DNA of 5,596 nucleotides, taken from the NCBI GenBank assembly GCA_025357895.1, contig JANYLL010000220.1, forward strand, positions 1-5,596, in the 5' to 3' direction. Numbering within the stretch: position 1 is the stretch's first letter; each line of letters starts with the position of its first letter. The position numbers were made by a program, and so were the translations under genes. The notes under the pieces were generated by a model. The model had not been told where the DNA came from. It did no database searches and was given only the letters and a program-made list of their open reading frames with translations. This DNA is from Ignavibacteriota bacterium (GTDB taxonomy: Bacteria > Bacteroidota > Ignavibacteria > Palsa-1295). This document shows positions 1-4,592 of this stretch, piece after piece.

Positions 1-1033
1 ATCCGCTTTTCTCTGCCTGCAAAGCGATCTCGCTCATGGTGCGGACGGCTTCGACAGGAAAAAGCCCTACACTTGTTTCGGCAGAGAGCATGACGCAATC
101 AGATCCGTCAAAGACGGCATTAGCAACGTCCGATGCTTCGGCACGGGTGGGGCGGGGATGCGTGATCATCGATTCAAGCATCTGCGTTGCGGTGATGACG
201 GGAATGCCGCGCGCATTTGCCATATCGATCAGCCGCTTCTGCACCGGCGGCACTTGTTCTAATGGCATTTCAACTCCAAGATCGCCGCGCGCAACCATGA
301 TCATATCAGCAACATCTAAGATCGTTTCGATATGATCGACAGCTTCGGGTTTTTCGATCTTTGCAATGATCGGAATATCGGTGCGTTTCAATTCTGTTTC
401 CAGAAGATGTTTCAATTGCAAAATATCTCCGGCACGGCGAACGAAGGAAAGCGCAAGAGCATCGACACCAATTTCATTCACGGCAAATCTGGCAAGGTCC
501 TTATCATGATCGGTGAGAGCCGGAATCCGAAGTCTTGTGCGAGGGAAATTTATTCCTTTATGCGAAGTAAGGATGCCGCCGTTCTTTACGCGACATCGGA
601 TCTCCGTTTTCGAAATTATATCATCGACATATAAAATGATCTGACCGTCGTCTAAAAGGATAGGATCATCTATGGCAACGTCTTCGCCGAGATGCGGATA
701 GCTTGTGGTGATAACATCCCCTGTGGTAAGATCGTCAGGTTCGTAAACAAGATTTACTTTCGTGCCATCGGCAATATGTACTCCTCCGGGGTCGGCAGTC
801 AAGCCCGTGCGCATTTTCGGACCCGGCAGATCGCCAAGGATGGCAATATGAACTCCGAGCTTGGCGCTGATCTTGCGGACAAGCTGGGCAAGCACCAGAT
901 GCTCATCCGTTGTAGAATGCGAAAAATTCAGCCGGACGATATTGACTCCGGCATTGATAAGTGCTTCAAGCGTTGCCTCTGAACTTGACGCCGGACCCAG
1001 TGTTGCGATGATCTTCGTTTTTGGTTGCTGCAT
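1..1033 (-). CDS. pyk: Pyruvate kinase, C-terminus cut off by window edge
   Basis: Pyruvate kinase transfers phosphate from phosphoenolpyruvate to ADP, the last ATP-yielding step of glycolysis, in the cytoplasm. I translated this strand from ATG 1033-1031 and the frame stays open to base 2, giving 344 residues; family members usually have about 470-590, so the C-terminal domain lies outside the window. Visible family motifs in order: KTKIIATLGPAS (5-16), RLNFSH (34-39), GDLPGPKMRTG (67-77), a B domain from about 78 to 165, the catalytic-lysine and metal-ligand stretch AKIEKPEA (224-231, Lys225, Glu227), ARGDLGVE (248-255, Asp251), and ITATQMLESM with PRPTRAEASDVANAV (280-307). All expected active-site residues are present. 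The start is firm: the family N-terminus begins a few residues before KTKI. A promoter-like box lies only six bases upstream, so the gene is probably transcribed alone. The position equivalent to rabbit Glu117 is Lys73, which predicts potassium-independent activity. Confidence 0.97.
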   Translation of the reverse strand, partial: MQQPKTKIIATLGPASSSEATLEALINAGVNIVRLNFSHSTTDEHLVLAQLVRKISAKLGVHIAILGDLPGPKMRTGLTADPGGVHIADGTKVNLVYEPDDLTTGDVITTSYPHLGEDVAIDDPILLDDGQIILYVDDIISKTEIRCRVKNGGILTSHKGINFPRTRLRIPALTDHDKDLARFAVNEIGVDALALSFVRRAGDILQLKHLLETELKRTDIPIIAKIEKPEAVDHIETILDVADMIMVARGDLGVEMPLEQVPPVQKRLIDMANARGIPVITATQMLESMITHPRPTRAEASDVANAVFDGSDCVMLSAETSVGLFPVEAVRTMSEIALQAEKSG

Positions 1034-1039
1034 ATAATG

Positions 1040-1047
1040 CAAAAATA
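1040..1047 (-). promoter_or_regulatory. Bacteroidetes-type -7 box before pyk
   Basis: On the minus strand the sequence reads CCG-TATTTTTG-CATTAT-ATG, an exact match to the Bacteroidetes -7 consensus TAnnTTTG. Its flanks match the boxes at 2444-2451 and 4538-4545. I see no convincing TTTG -33 element 19-22 bases upstream. Only six bases separate the box from the pyk start codon, so the transcript would have almost no leader. The consensus is established knowledge; use of this box here is inference. Confidence 0.55.
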
Positions 1048-1169
1048 CGGAATTTTACTGATTTATTTCTGCATTTGGAGAGTAGCTTCGACTTTTAGGA
1101 TCCTTAAGCAATCCGGATTATCAAAGATCAATCTACACATTTGAGAGCTTATTGTCAACTACCCTCCCA

Positions 1170-1201
1170 TCTGCTAGCAAGCGGCTATCGCCCTAACGAC
1201 T
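1170..1201 (-). repeat. Degenerate heptamer-repeat copy at a gene end
   Basis: The minus strand reads AGTCGTTAGG at 1201-1192 and continues to TAGCAGA near 1176-1170. The same two blocks flank the right half of the repeat at 4150-4190, read on the minus strand. The copy overlaps the 3' end of the secreted-protein gene and supplies its last codons and TAG stop (1195-1193). The middle part is diverged, so I treat it as a worn copy of the family rather than an exact repeat. Confidence 0.5.
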
Positions 1202-1693
1202 GCTCATAACATCTTTGCTCTGATCACTTCGATGGAGCACAAAATTCGTGATCTTTCCTGTAAGCGCAGCAACTTTTTGAGTTACGAGAGAGGAATAGAG
1301 AGTGAGTGAATACTCTTTGTTTGGCTCGACATCTTTATTAAAAGAAGGATTCGAAAGTTTATCCGCTGTAGCAGTCATACAGCGCAGACGGACATTCGAC
1401 GCCGGGATGCCTTCTCCTGTTATGACCCAATGCAGATTTTCTACGGATATACCGGGGCATGTCTCAGTTGCCTTATCGGAGAAATAATCATACTCCCCAA
1501 CGATCGAAAGAGAATATGTATCGGGTACGACATTCGGAAATGTGAACGATCCTTTGGCATTCGGAACGATCGTGTAACTCCTTTGGGAAGTCGTGCTTTT
1601 TAAAAGCAGCGAAGCGTGAGCAAATGCTGTAGGTGGCAGAAATAATGAAAATGCAAGGATAAGAACAGCAAAATAATAAGATCTATGTTCCAT
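1193..1693 (-). CDS. Small secreted carboxypeptidase-regulatory-like protein
   Basis: This 166-residue protein starts with a clear signal peptide: a short charged start (MEHR), a hydrophobic core at 6-20 and a cleavage site after TAFA (residue 25). The mature part contains KGSFTFPNVVPDTYSLSIVG (47-66), the 'G-x-F-x-F-x-x-V-x-P-x-x-Y-x-L-x-V' signature of carboxypeptidase-regulatory or transthyretin-like beta-sandwich domains. Two cysteines (79 and 105) could form a disulfide after export. I chose ATG 1693 over the in-frame TTG at 1711 because AAAGGAA sits six bases before it and the signal peptide begins there. There are no catalytic residues, so a binding or structural role outside the cytoplasm is likely, but the function is unknown. 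The gaps to its neighbours (159 and 227 bases) suggest it is transcribed alone. Its stop codon lies inside a repeat copy. Confidence 0.8.
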   Translation of the reverse strand: MEHRSYYFAVLILAFSLFLPPTAFAHASLLLKSTTSQRSYTIVPNAKGSFTFPNVVPDTYSLSIVGEYDYFSDKATETCPGISVENLHWVITGEGIPASNVRLRCMTATADKLSNPSFNKDVEPNKEYSLTLYSSLVTQKVAALTGKITNFVLHRSDQSKDVMSSR

Positions 1694-1699
1694 AATAAA

Positions 1700-1706
1700 T
1701 TCCTTT
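1700..1706 (-). promoter_or_regulatory. Shine-Dalgarno site that decides the start at 1693
   Basis: The minus strand reads AAAGGAA, then six bases, then ATG. This purine-rich site is the only good Shine-Dalgarno match before any gene in the window, and it supports ATG 1693 over the upstream TTG at 1711. Weak or absent ribosome sites are usual in Bacteroidota, so this gene stands out from its neighbours. Confidence 0.6.
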
Positions 1707-1750
1707 ACCAATGAGTTTCTAGTGATGTGAGGTTTTGATCGAGATACTAA

Positions 1751-1816
1751 ATTTTACGTAGAAAATTGCCAGGTGGTTTTTACGAGTATAAGGGTTTTTC
1801 CTTATGGAAAACTACG
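1751..1816. other. Spacer segment with nested inverted repeats
   Basis: ATAAGG (1788-1793) and CCTTAT (1800-1805) form a six-base stem around a six-base loop. Outside it, CGTAG (1757-1761) faces CTACG (1812-1816). The segment lies in the spacer between two minus-strand genes and could fold in the leader of the downstream secreted-protein gene. Neither strand has a clear T-tract after the hairpin, so it is not a convincing intrinsic terminator. The inner stem is AT-rich and may be chance. Confidence 0.25.
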
Positions 1817-1880
1817 AATTTCTATATATGCCGCTTCACAAAACATTTCAATTAGCTGTGAGTGGGAGGTTGAGTAGAAT

Positions 1881-1934
1881 AGTCGTTAGTCATTAATTTG
1901 TCTTGACGAATTTTCGATCTTTAGTTGTTAGCTG
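1881..1934 (+). repeat. Degenerate TTAGTCG heptamer repeats at a gene end
   Basis: AGTCGTTAGTCATTAATTT (1881-1899) reads as seven-base units AGTCG, TTAGTCA, TTAATTT. After about 20 unrelated bases, TTAGTTG and TTAGCTG follow (1921-1934). The block 1918-1932 matches 4131-4145 at 14 of 15 bases, which shows these belong to one dispersed family. The second part overlaps the 3' end of the membrane-protein gene and encodes its last residues (SANN) and its TAA stop. Confidence 0.6.
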
Positions 1935-2430
1935 AATACATTTTCTCCATATCAATAAGCTTCTGCTCTGTCGGAAGGAGCTTTGCTGCGGTCGTGATAA
2001 AATAAAATAGGGGAAGAAAATGCAGGTAGTATATTGGGTTGCTAAGGACTTCACCTTTCTGCGATGCAAGAAGGAAAACAATCCCTCCGAAAAGCACCGA
2101 CACTTCCGTTAAGGCAAGTTGAACAATAGCTGCAGAAGCATAGCGTTGGTAAAATGAAAGAGTAAAAGTGTCGAATGTCAATTGCCGACTGTCGTTTCCA
2201 GGTAAACGGGATTGAACGTTGATTTTGCCGGAGAGGATCTTTTCCCCAATGAATCTTGAGAGTAGTATGAGAATAATCGTCATTAGAAGATGGATGATCC
2301 TAAAAGTGCTCACCGGTCCAAGATATGAAGTTCCTATTCCCGAACTGGTACGTGCCATGATAAGGGTGAAGATCGTCGTCATGGTTACAAGAGCAACGAT
2401 GATGATTCTGAGTGGTTTCAGATTGGGCAT
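1921..2430 (-). CDS. Four-helix integral membrane protein, function unknown
   Basis: This 169-residue protein has four likely membrane segments, at about 7-25, 42-59, 99-122 and 131-150. A polar loop separates the second and third segments (about 63-98) and a charged tail follows (153-169). There is no signal peptide beyond the first helix, no cysteine pair and no catalytic motif that I recognise. The third and fourth helices, with LALTEVSVLFGGIVFLL and then an LLP near the end of helix four, recall a widespread unannotated four-helix family in Bacteroidota; this is an impression, not an identification. The start ATG 2430 has no Shine-Dalgarno site, but a -7-like box lies 13 bases before it. 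The gene is divergent from the T9SS-exported protein and runs in the same direction as the secreted-protein gene downstream, 227 bases away. Its stop lies within a heptamer-repeat copy. Confidence 0.75.
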   Translation of the reverse strand: MPNLKPLRIIIVALVTMTTIFTLIMARTSSGIGTSYLGPVSTFRIIHLLMTIILILLSRFIGEKILSGKINVQSRLPGNDSRQLTFDTFTLSFYQRYASAAIVQLALTEVSVLFGGIVFLLASQKGEVLSNPIYYLHFLPLFYFITTAAKLLPTEQKLIDMEKMYSANN

Positions 2431-2443
2431 ATTGTTTTTGATA

Positions 2444-2451
2444 CAAAGATA
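2444..2451 (-). promoter_or_regulatory. Bacteroidetes-type -7 box before the membrane-protein gene
   Basis: The minus strand reads CCG-TATCTTTG-TATCA, an exact TAnnTTTG match, with 13 bases between the box and ATG 2430. The 15-base block TCCGTATCTTTGTAT differs from the one before the 4203-4505 gene at two positions. I find no clear -33 TTTG at the usual distance. If used, the mRNA leader would be under ten bases. Confidence 0.5.
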
Positions 2452-2689
2452 CGGAGCTCGGATAAAGCTTACAGCTTAAAACAAAAAGCTAAAACATAAG
2501 GGCGAAGATCTCTGGGAATGCATAGGAATGGGCAAAAAACAGATAAATTTCACAGTAAACTGTTAGCTGTAAGACCGCCAATTATATGTGACATGCACAA
2601 TTAAAATGATGAATTATAAAGACTTGCGAGTTGTTATTTTTTTAATTCTAAATTATTAATGATAAATTATGACTGGAGTAGAAAGATTA
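2452..2689. other. AT-rich divergent spacer without a gene
   Basis: No credible gene lies here on either strand. Two near-identical boxes, ATGATGAATTAT (2606-2617) and ATGATAAATTAT (2659-2670), form a direct repeat 53 bases apart with one mismatch. An inverted repeat ACAGT-AA-ACTGT lies at 2552-2563. Both could be regulator sites for the divergent genes, but AT-rich spacers often contain such patterns by chance. The segment holds the upstream regulatory space of the membrane-protein gene and the T9SS-exported gene. Confidence 0.4.
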
Positions 2690-2723
2690 TTTGAAACAGG
2701 GTGAAATTATTATTGTAGTTTTG
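2690..2723 (+). promoter_or_regulatory. Bacteroidetes-type promoter of the T9SS-exported gene
   Basis: TTTG (2690-2693) and TAGTTTTG (2716-2723) match the Bacteroidetes -33 and -7 elements, with a 22-base spacer, slightly above the usual 19-21. The bases after the box (TATCATA) resemble those after the other boxes in the window. Transcription would begin near 2729-2731, giving a leader of about 70 bases if translation starts at 2800. It is the only one of the four boxes with a plausible -33 element. Confidence 0.6.
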
Positions 2724-2799
2724 TATCATAATGGTAATTCAGATAGTTCGTTTCCCCGAGCAGCTGAACGTTAACAGCAAAATATTTATCAATCAGAAT

Positions 2800-3912
2800 A
2801 TGAAAAATTCTACAATTCATTTAGCACTTCGCATTTTAGCGATAGTCCTTGGCATTACTATTGCCTCACATGCATCGGCAAGATATTTCCATAATCCTTC
2901 TGCAAGCGTGCAGTATAAGGTAGTGAAGATCGAAACCCCTGCCATGGGACTTTCAGCTTTCGGAACGTTCAATACTGCAGGATCTGATATCGGTATGCTT
3001 CGCATTCCGATGATGCCTTCAGCATTGACGACTAAAACGGGACTTTTCGACGGCGGTCATGATGGTGAAGACACAACCGATGGCGGTGATACATCCGATA
3101 ACGGCGGACCGCATGACGGCGATACGACGGATATGGGCGGCGGCCATGGACATGACGGAGATAAAGATACAACAGACGTCGGCGATACAACAGATGGCGG
3201 CGATCATAACGGCGGTCAAGATGGAAACGACACCATAGAATGCCCACATCATCATGGCGATGATGATACGACAGCAGTTAATGATACAAATGATCATAAC
3301 TTATTCAACGGCGGACATCAATCCATCGTTATGAAATCTCATGGAAACGGTGCAAACGTTGTGCTCCAATTTACTAATAATCTTACAACAAGTGTGACGG
3401 TTACGAATATGTCACTTGTTTCAGGGAAGAACTTTACGATCGTAAGCGGCGCACCAAGTATATATAGACCTGCTAAACTTGCTCCGGGGCAGACTATCAG
3501 CATGAAGGTAGCTTTCAAATCAACCGATTTTGTATTGCATACGGATCAATTGCAGGTTACATCAAATAGCTCGCAGGTTCTGAGCACGATCACGTTAACC
3601 GGTATTCAGGTCGCTGCAGCTTCGGTCAGCAATTCGCTTCCGATCGGGGTGACCATCACTGCATTACCGAATCCGATGACATCAAGATTGAAAGTTGATC
3701 TTAGCGGAGTGAATTCAGCAGCAGTTGCTATCTATGATATCAACGGCAAGACAGTCCTTTCCACATCGATCACTTCAACTGAATGGATCTGGAACGGTAC
3801 GGCAACAGATGGCTCTGCTCTGGTAGCAGGAACCTACATCGTCCGCCTCACCGGATTAAGCACCGAAGGTACACCATTCCTATCGACGCAGAAAATCATT
3901 CTGGCTCGGTAA
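2800..3912 (+). CDS. Secreted T9SS cargo with Asp/His-rich linker
   Basis: This 370-residue protein is probably exported by Sec and then carried across the outer membrane by the type IX system. A signal peptide spans 1-27, with likely cleavage after SHASA. Next come a short mature region (28-83) and a low-complexity linker (84-173) with 23 Asp, 22 Gly, 13 Thr and 10 His. A beta domain at about 175-272 resembles HYDIN/choice-of-anchor-D modules: FTNN, LAPGQ at 227-231, and TLTG at 265-268. The C-terminal sorting domain (285-370) shows ALPNP, YDINGK, WNG, TDG, AGTYIVRL and the final KIILAR, typical of T9SS type A. I chose ATG 2800 over ATG 2731 because the signal peptide begins there; the earlier start would add 23 residues, and neither has a Shine-Dalgarno site. 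There is no enzymatic domain, so a cell-surface, adhesive or metal-binding role is inferred only. A promoter lies upstream and a terminator follows. Confidence 0.88.
   Translation: MKNSTIHLALRILAIVLGITIASHASARYFHNPSASVQYKVVKIETPAMGLSAFGTFNTAGSDIGMLRIPMMPSALTTKTGLFDGGHDGEDTTDGGDTSDNGGPHDGDTTDMGGGHGHDGDKDTTDVGDTTDGGDHNGGQDGNDTIECPHHHGDDDTTAVNDTNDHNLFNGGHQSIVMKSHGNGANVVLQFTNNLTTSVTVTNMSLVSGKNFTIVSGAPSIYRPAKLAPGQTISMKVAFKSTDFVLHTDQLQVTSNSSQVLSTITLTGIQVAAASVSNSLPIGVTITALPNPMTSRLKVDLSGVNSAAVAIYDINGKTVLSTSITSTEWIWNGTATDGSALVAGTYIVRLTGLSTEGTPFLSTQKIILAR
3049..3318 (+). repeat. Coding low-complexity repeats (DTTDGGD type)
   Basis: Codons 84-173 of the exported protein encode irregular repeats built around DTTDGGD, DGDTTDMGG, DTTDVGD and GHDGD, with a PHHHGDDD cluster near the end. 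At DNA level the unit GAYACRACRGAY-plus-GGC recurs (for example at 3121, 3166 and 3184), so the copies arose by duplication and then diverged. Long open frames on the opposite strand here (3019-3297 and 3032-3247) are by-products of this composition. Confidence 0.8.
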
Positions 3913-3935
3913 ATTTTGAAAGCAGTTTGTATTGA

Positions 3936-3969
3936 AACAGGTCACGATTCACAAGGATCGTGACCTGTT
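3936..3969 (+). terminator. Hairpin terminator after the T9SS-exported gene
   Basis: AACAGGTCACGAT (3936-3948) and ATCGTGACCTGTT (3957-3969) form a perfect 13-base stem around an eight-base loop, 23 bases after the stop codon. The following T-tract is weak (CATTT), so termination may rely on stem strength. It is separate from the minus-strand terminator just downstream. Confidence 0.7.
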
Positions 3970-3980
3970 CATTTAAGGAT

Positions 3981-4007
3981 ATAAAAAAAGCGCAGGTGAT
4001 CTGCGCT
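3981..4007 (-). terminator. Intrinsic terminator of the tRNA-Val unit
   Basis: On the minus strand AGCGCAG and CTGCGCT form a perfect seven-base stem around a five-base loop, followed at once by a run of seven T (3989-3983). This is a textbook Rho-independent terminator, 26 bases beyond the 3' end of the tRNA. It isolates the tRNA transcript from the convergent exported-protein gene. Confidence 0.85.
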
Positions 4008-4033
4008 CGGAAAATTTAAGGATTTTTAATTTG

Positions 4034-4107
4034 TGGGCAATACGGGATTCGAACCTGTGACCTCTTCCATGTCAAGGAAGCGCGCTAACCAACTGCGCCA
4101 ATTGCCC
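4034..4107 (-). tRNA. tRNA-Val, anticodon GAC
   Basis: This 74-base tRNA folds with a perfect acceptor stem (GGGCAAT/ATTGCCC), D stem GCGC/GCGC with GG in its loop, anticodon stem CTTCC/GGAAG around loop TTGACAT, variable AGGTC, T stem ACAGG/CCCGT around TTCGAAT, and discriminator A at 4034. The anticodon GAC reads valine codons GUC and GUU. The CCA end is not encoded (the next bases are CAA), so it must be added after transcription. The T stem has one A-C mismatch (positions 51-63). No TAnnTTTG box is visible just upstream, so it may be read from the 4203-4505 gene or from a promoter I cannot see. Confidence 0.96.
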
Positions 4108-4112
4108 TTTTT

Positions 4113-4190
4113 TGAGTCGTTAGTTGTTAATCTTTAGTCGTTAGCAAAGGATGTCTGCTAATGACTGACGCCTAACGACTAATAACTGCC
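4113..4190. repeat. Two-tier inverted array of TTAGTCG heptamers
   Basis: The left arm reads as seven-base units (TTAGTTG, TTAATCT, TTAGTCG, TTAGCAA). The right arm, read on the minus strand, gives TTAGTCG, TTAGGCG, TCAGTCA, TTAGCAG. The outer arms AGTCGTTAG (4115-4123) and CTAACGACT (4172-4180) are perfect inverses. The inner arms 4134-4146 and 4156-4168 pair over 13 bases with two G-T wobbles around a nine-base loop. The array fills nearly all of the spacer between the 100-residue protein gene and tRNA-Val, both on the minus strand. It is not followed by a T-tract, so it is not an ordinary terminator, but it could influence RNA processing or stability. Confidence 0.8.
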
Positions 4191-4202
4191 CTGAGGTTCC
4201 GC

Positions 4203-4505
4203 TTAGATGCGTTTGGTCATTGTCCTGACGATCTGCCTGTCCTCAACGCAATCTGCGAGGGAAACGATAAGATCATGCGTTGTATCGTCGTAACCATCTT
4301 CGAGGTTATCGAAGCTTTCGTTAGAAGTGCATTCATAGACTTCCACGAACCCATTGGCTTTCTCGTCTGAGGCATAAATGCTTACCCGAACAGCTTCCTG
4401 AGAAGAGTTGACGGCACGGGCAAATTGCTCAGCTAATTTCTGATATGCGGCAACTTTTGCAAGTTTTACCGGGTATGATATTGTAACGATAACGTTTGCT
4501 GCCAT
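4203..4505 (-). CDS. Small protein with probable ABM-like alpha/beta-barrel fold
   Basis: This 100-residue protein has no signal peptide or membrane segment and is probably cytoplasmic. Its pattern suggests the ferredoxin-like dimeric alpha/beta barrel of the ABM/Dabb group: a first strand (about 3-12), a helix (16-33), strands at about 38-46 and 52-60 (including GFVEVYECTS), a second helix (about 62-86) and a closing strand (89-97). The order beta-alpha-beta-beta-alpha-beta and the length fit that fold. I see no conserved catalytic residue, so monooxygenase activity should not be assumed; many relatives have unknown roles. The start ATG 4505 is the first in-frame ATG after a promoter-like box and has no Shine-Dalgarno site. 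It is divergent from the membrane-protein gene at 4593, with 87 bases between them, and may be co-transcribed with tRNA-Val downstream. Confidence 0.72.
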   Translation of the reverse strand: MAANVIVTISYPVKLAKVAAYQKLAEQFARAVNSSQEAVRVSIYASDEKANGFVEVYECTSNESFDNLEDGYDDTTHDLIVSLADCVEDRQIVRTMTKRI

Positions 4506-4534
4506 ATTGGCGGTGTATATTTGAATAGTTTATA

Positions 4535-4568
4535 ATGCAAAGTTACGGATTTATTTACCCCTTTGCAT
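4535..4568. promoter_or_regulatory. Inverted repeat in a divergent promoter region
   Basis: ATGCAAAG (4535-4542) and CTTTGCAT (4561-4568) are perfect inverses separated by 18 bases, between two divergent genes. The left half overlaps the -7 box of the minus-strand gene. The right half could be the matching half of a plus-strand promoter, although the TA of the consensus is misplaced there (TACCCCTTTG). Either a regulator site or back-to-back promoters would explain the symmetry. Confidence 0.4.
4538..4545 (-). promoter_or_regulatory. Bacteroidetes-type -7 box before the ABM-like gene
   Basis: The minus strand reads CCG-TAACTTTG-CATTATA, an exact TAnnTTTG match. The flanks CCG and CATTATA are identical to those of the pyk box. 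The box lies 32 bases before ATG 4505, giving a leader of roughly 25 bases. No clear TTTG -33 element is present. Confidence 0.55.
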
Positions 4569-4592
4569 GATTCTTGAGAAAGAAATCACATT

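Noticed and set aside
36..982. Three plus-strand open frames of about 100 codons (36-335, 332-634, 692-982)
   Set aside because: They lie antisense to pyruvate kinase, whose minus-strand frame shows all family motifs. Their predicted products have no recognisable features.
1302..1487. Plus-strand open frame of 61 codons
   Set aside because: It is antisense to the secreted-protein gene, which has a signal peptide and a ribosome site; the antisense frame has neither.
1694..1711. TTG start extending the secreted protein by six residues
   Set aside because: The ATG at 1693 has a well-spaced AAAGGAA, and the signal peptide begins there.
1893..2081. Minus-strand open frame of 62 codons overlapping the membrane-protein gene
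   Set aside because: It is a second frame on the same strand as the 169-residue gene and has no start signal or recognisable content.
2219..2479. Plus-strand open frame of 86 codons
   Set aside because: It is antisense to the membrane-protein gene, and its arginine- and methionine-rich content is a shadow of hydrophobic codons on the other strand.
2552..2563. ACAGT-AA-ACTGT palindrome as an operator
   Set aside because: The arms are only five bases and there is no second copy or linked regulator gene, so I mention it only in the spacer entry.
2731..2799. Upstream ATG giving 23 extra residues on the exported protein
   Set aside because: The extra residues precede a complete signal peptide, and this ATG would coincide with the predicted transcription start. 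The start at 2800 fits export better, though not with certainty.
3019..3297. Two antisense frames over the Asp-rich linker, one rich in Arg/His/Tyr
   Set aside because: They arise from reading the GAT/GGC/CAT repeats on the other strand. An arginine-rich product here is a composition artefact.
4113..4190. CRISPR array
   Set aside because: The repeat unit is seven bases, the copies are directly adjacent and inverted, and there are no spacers or cas genes.
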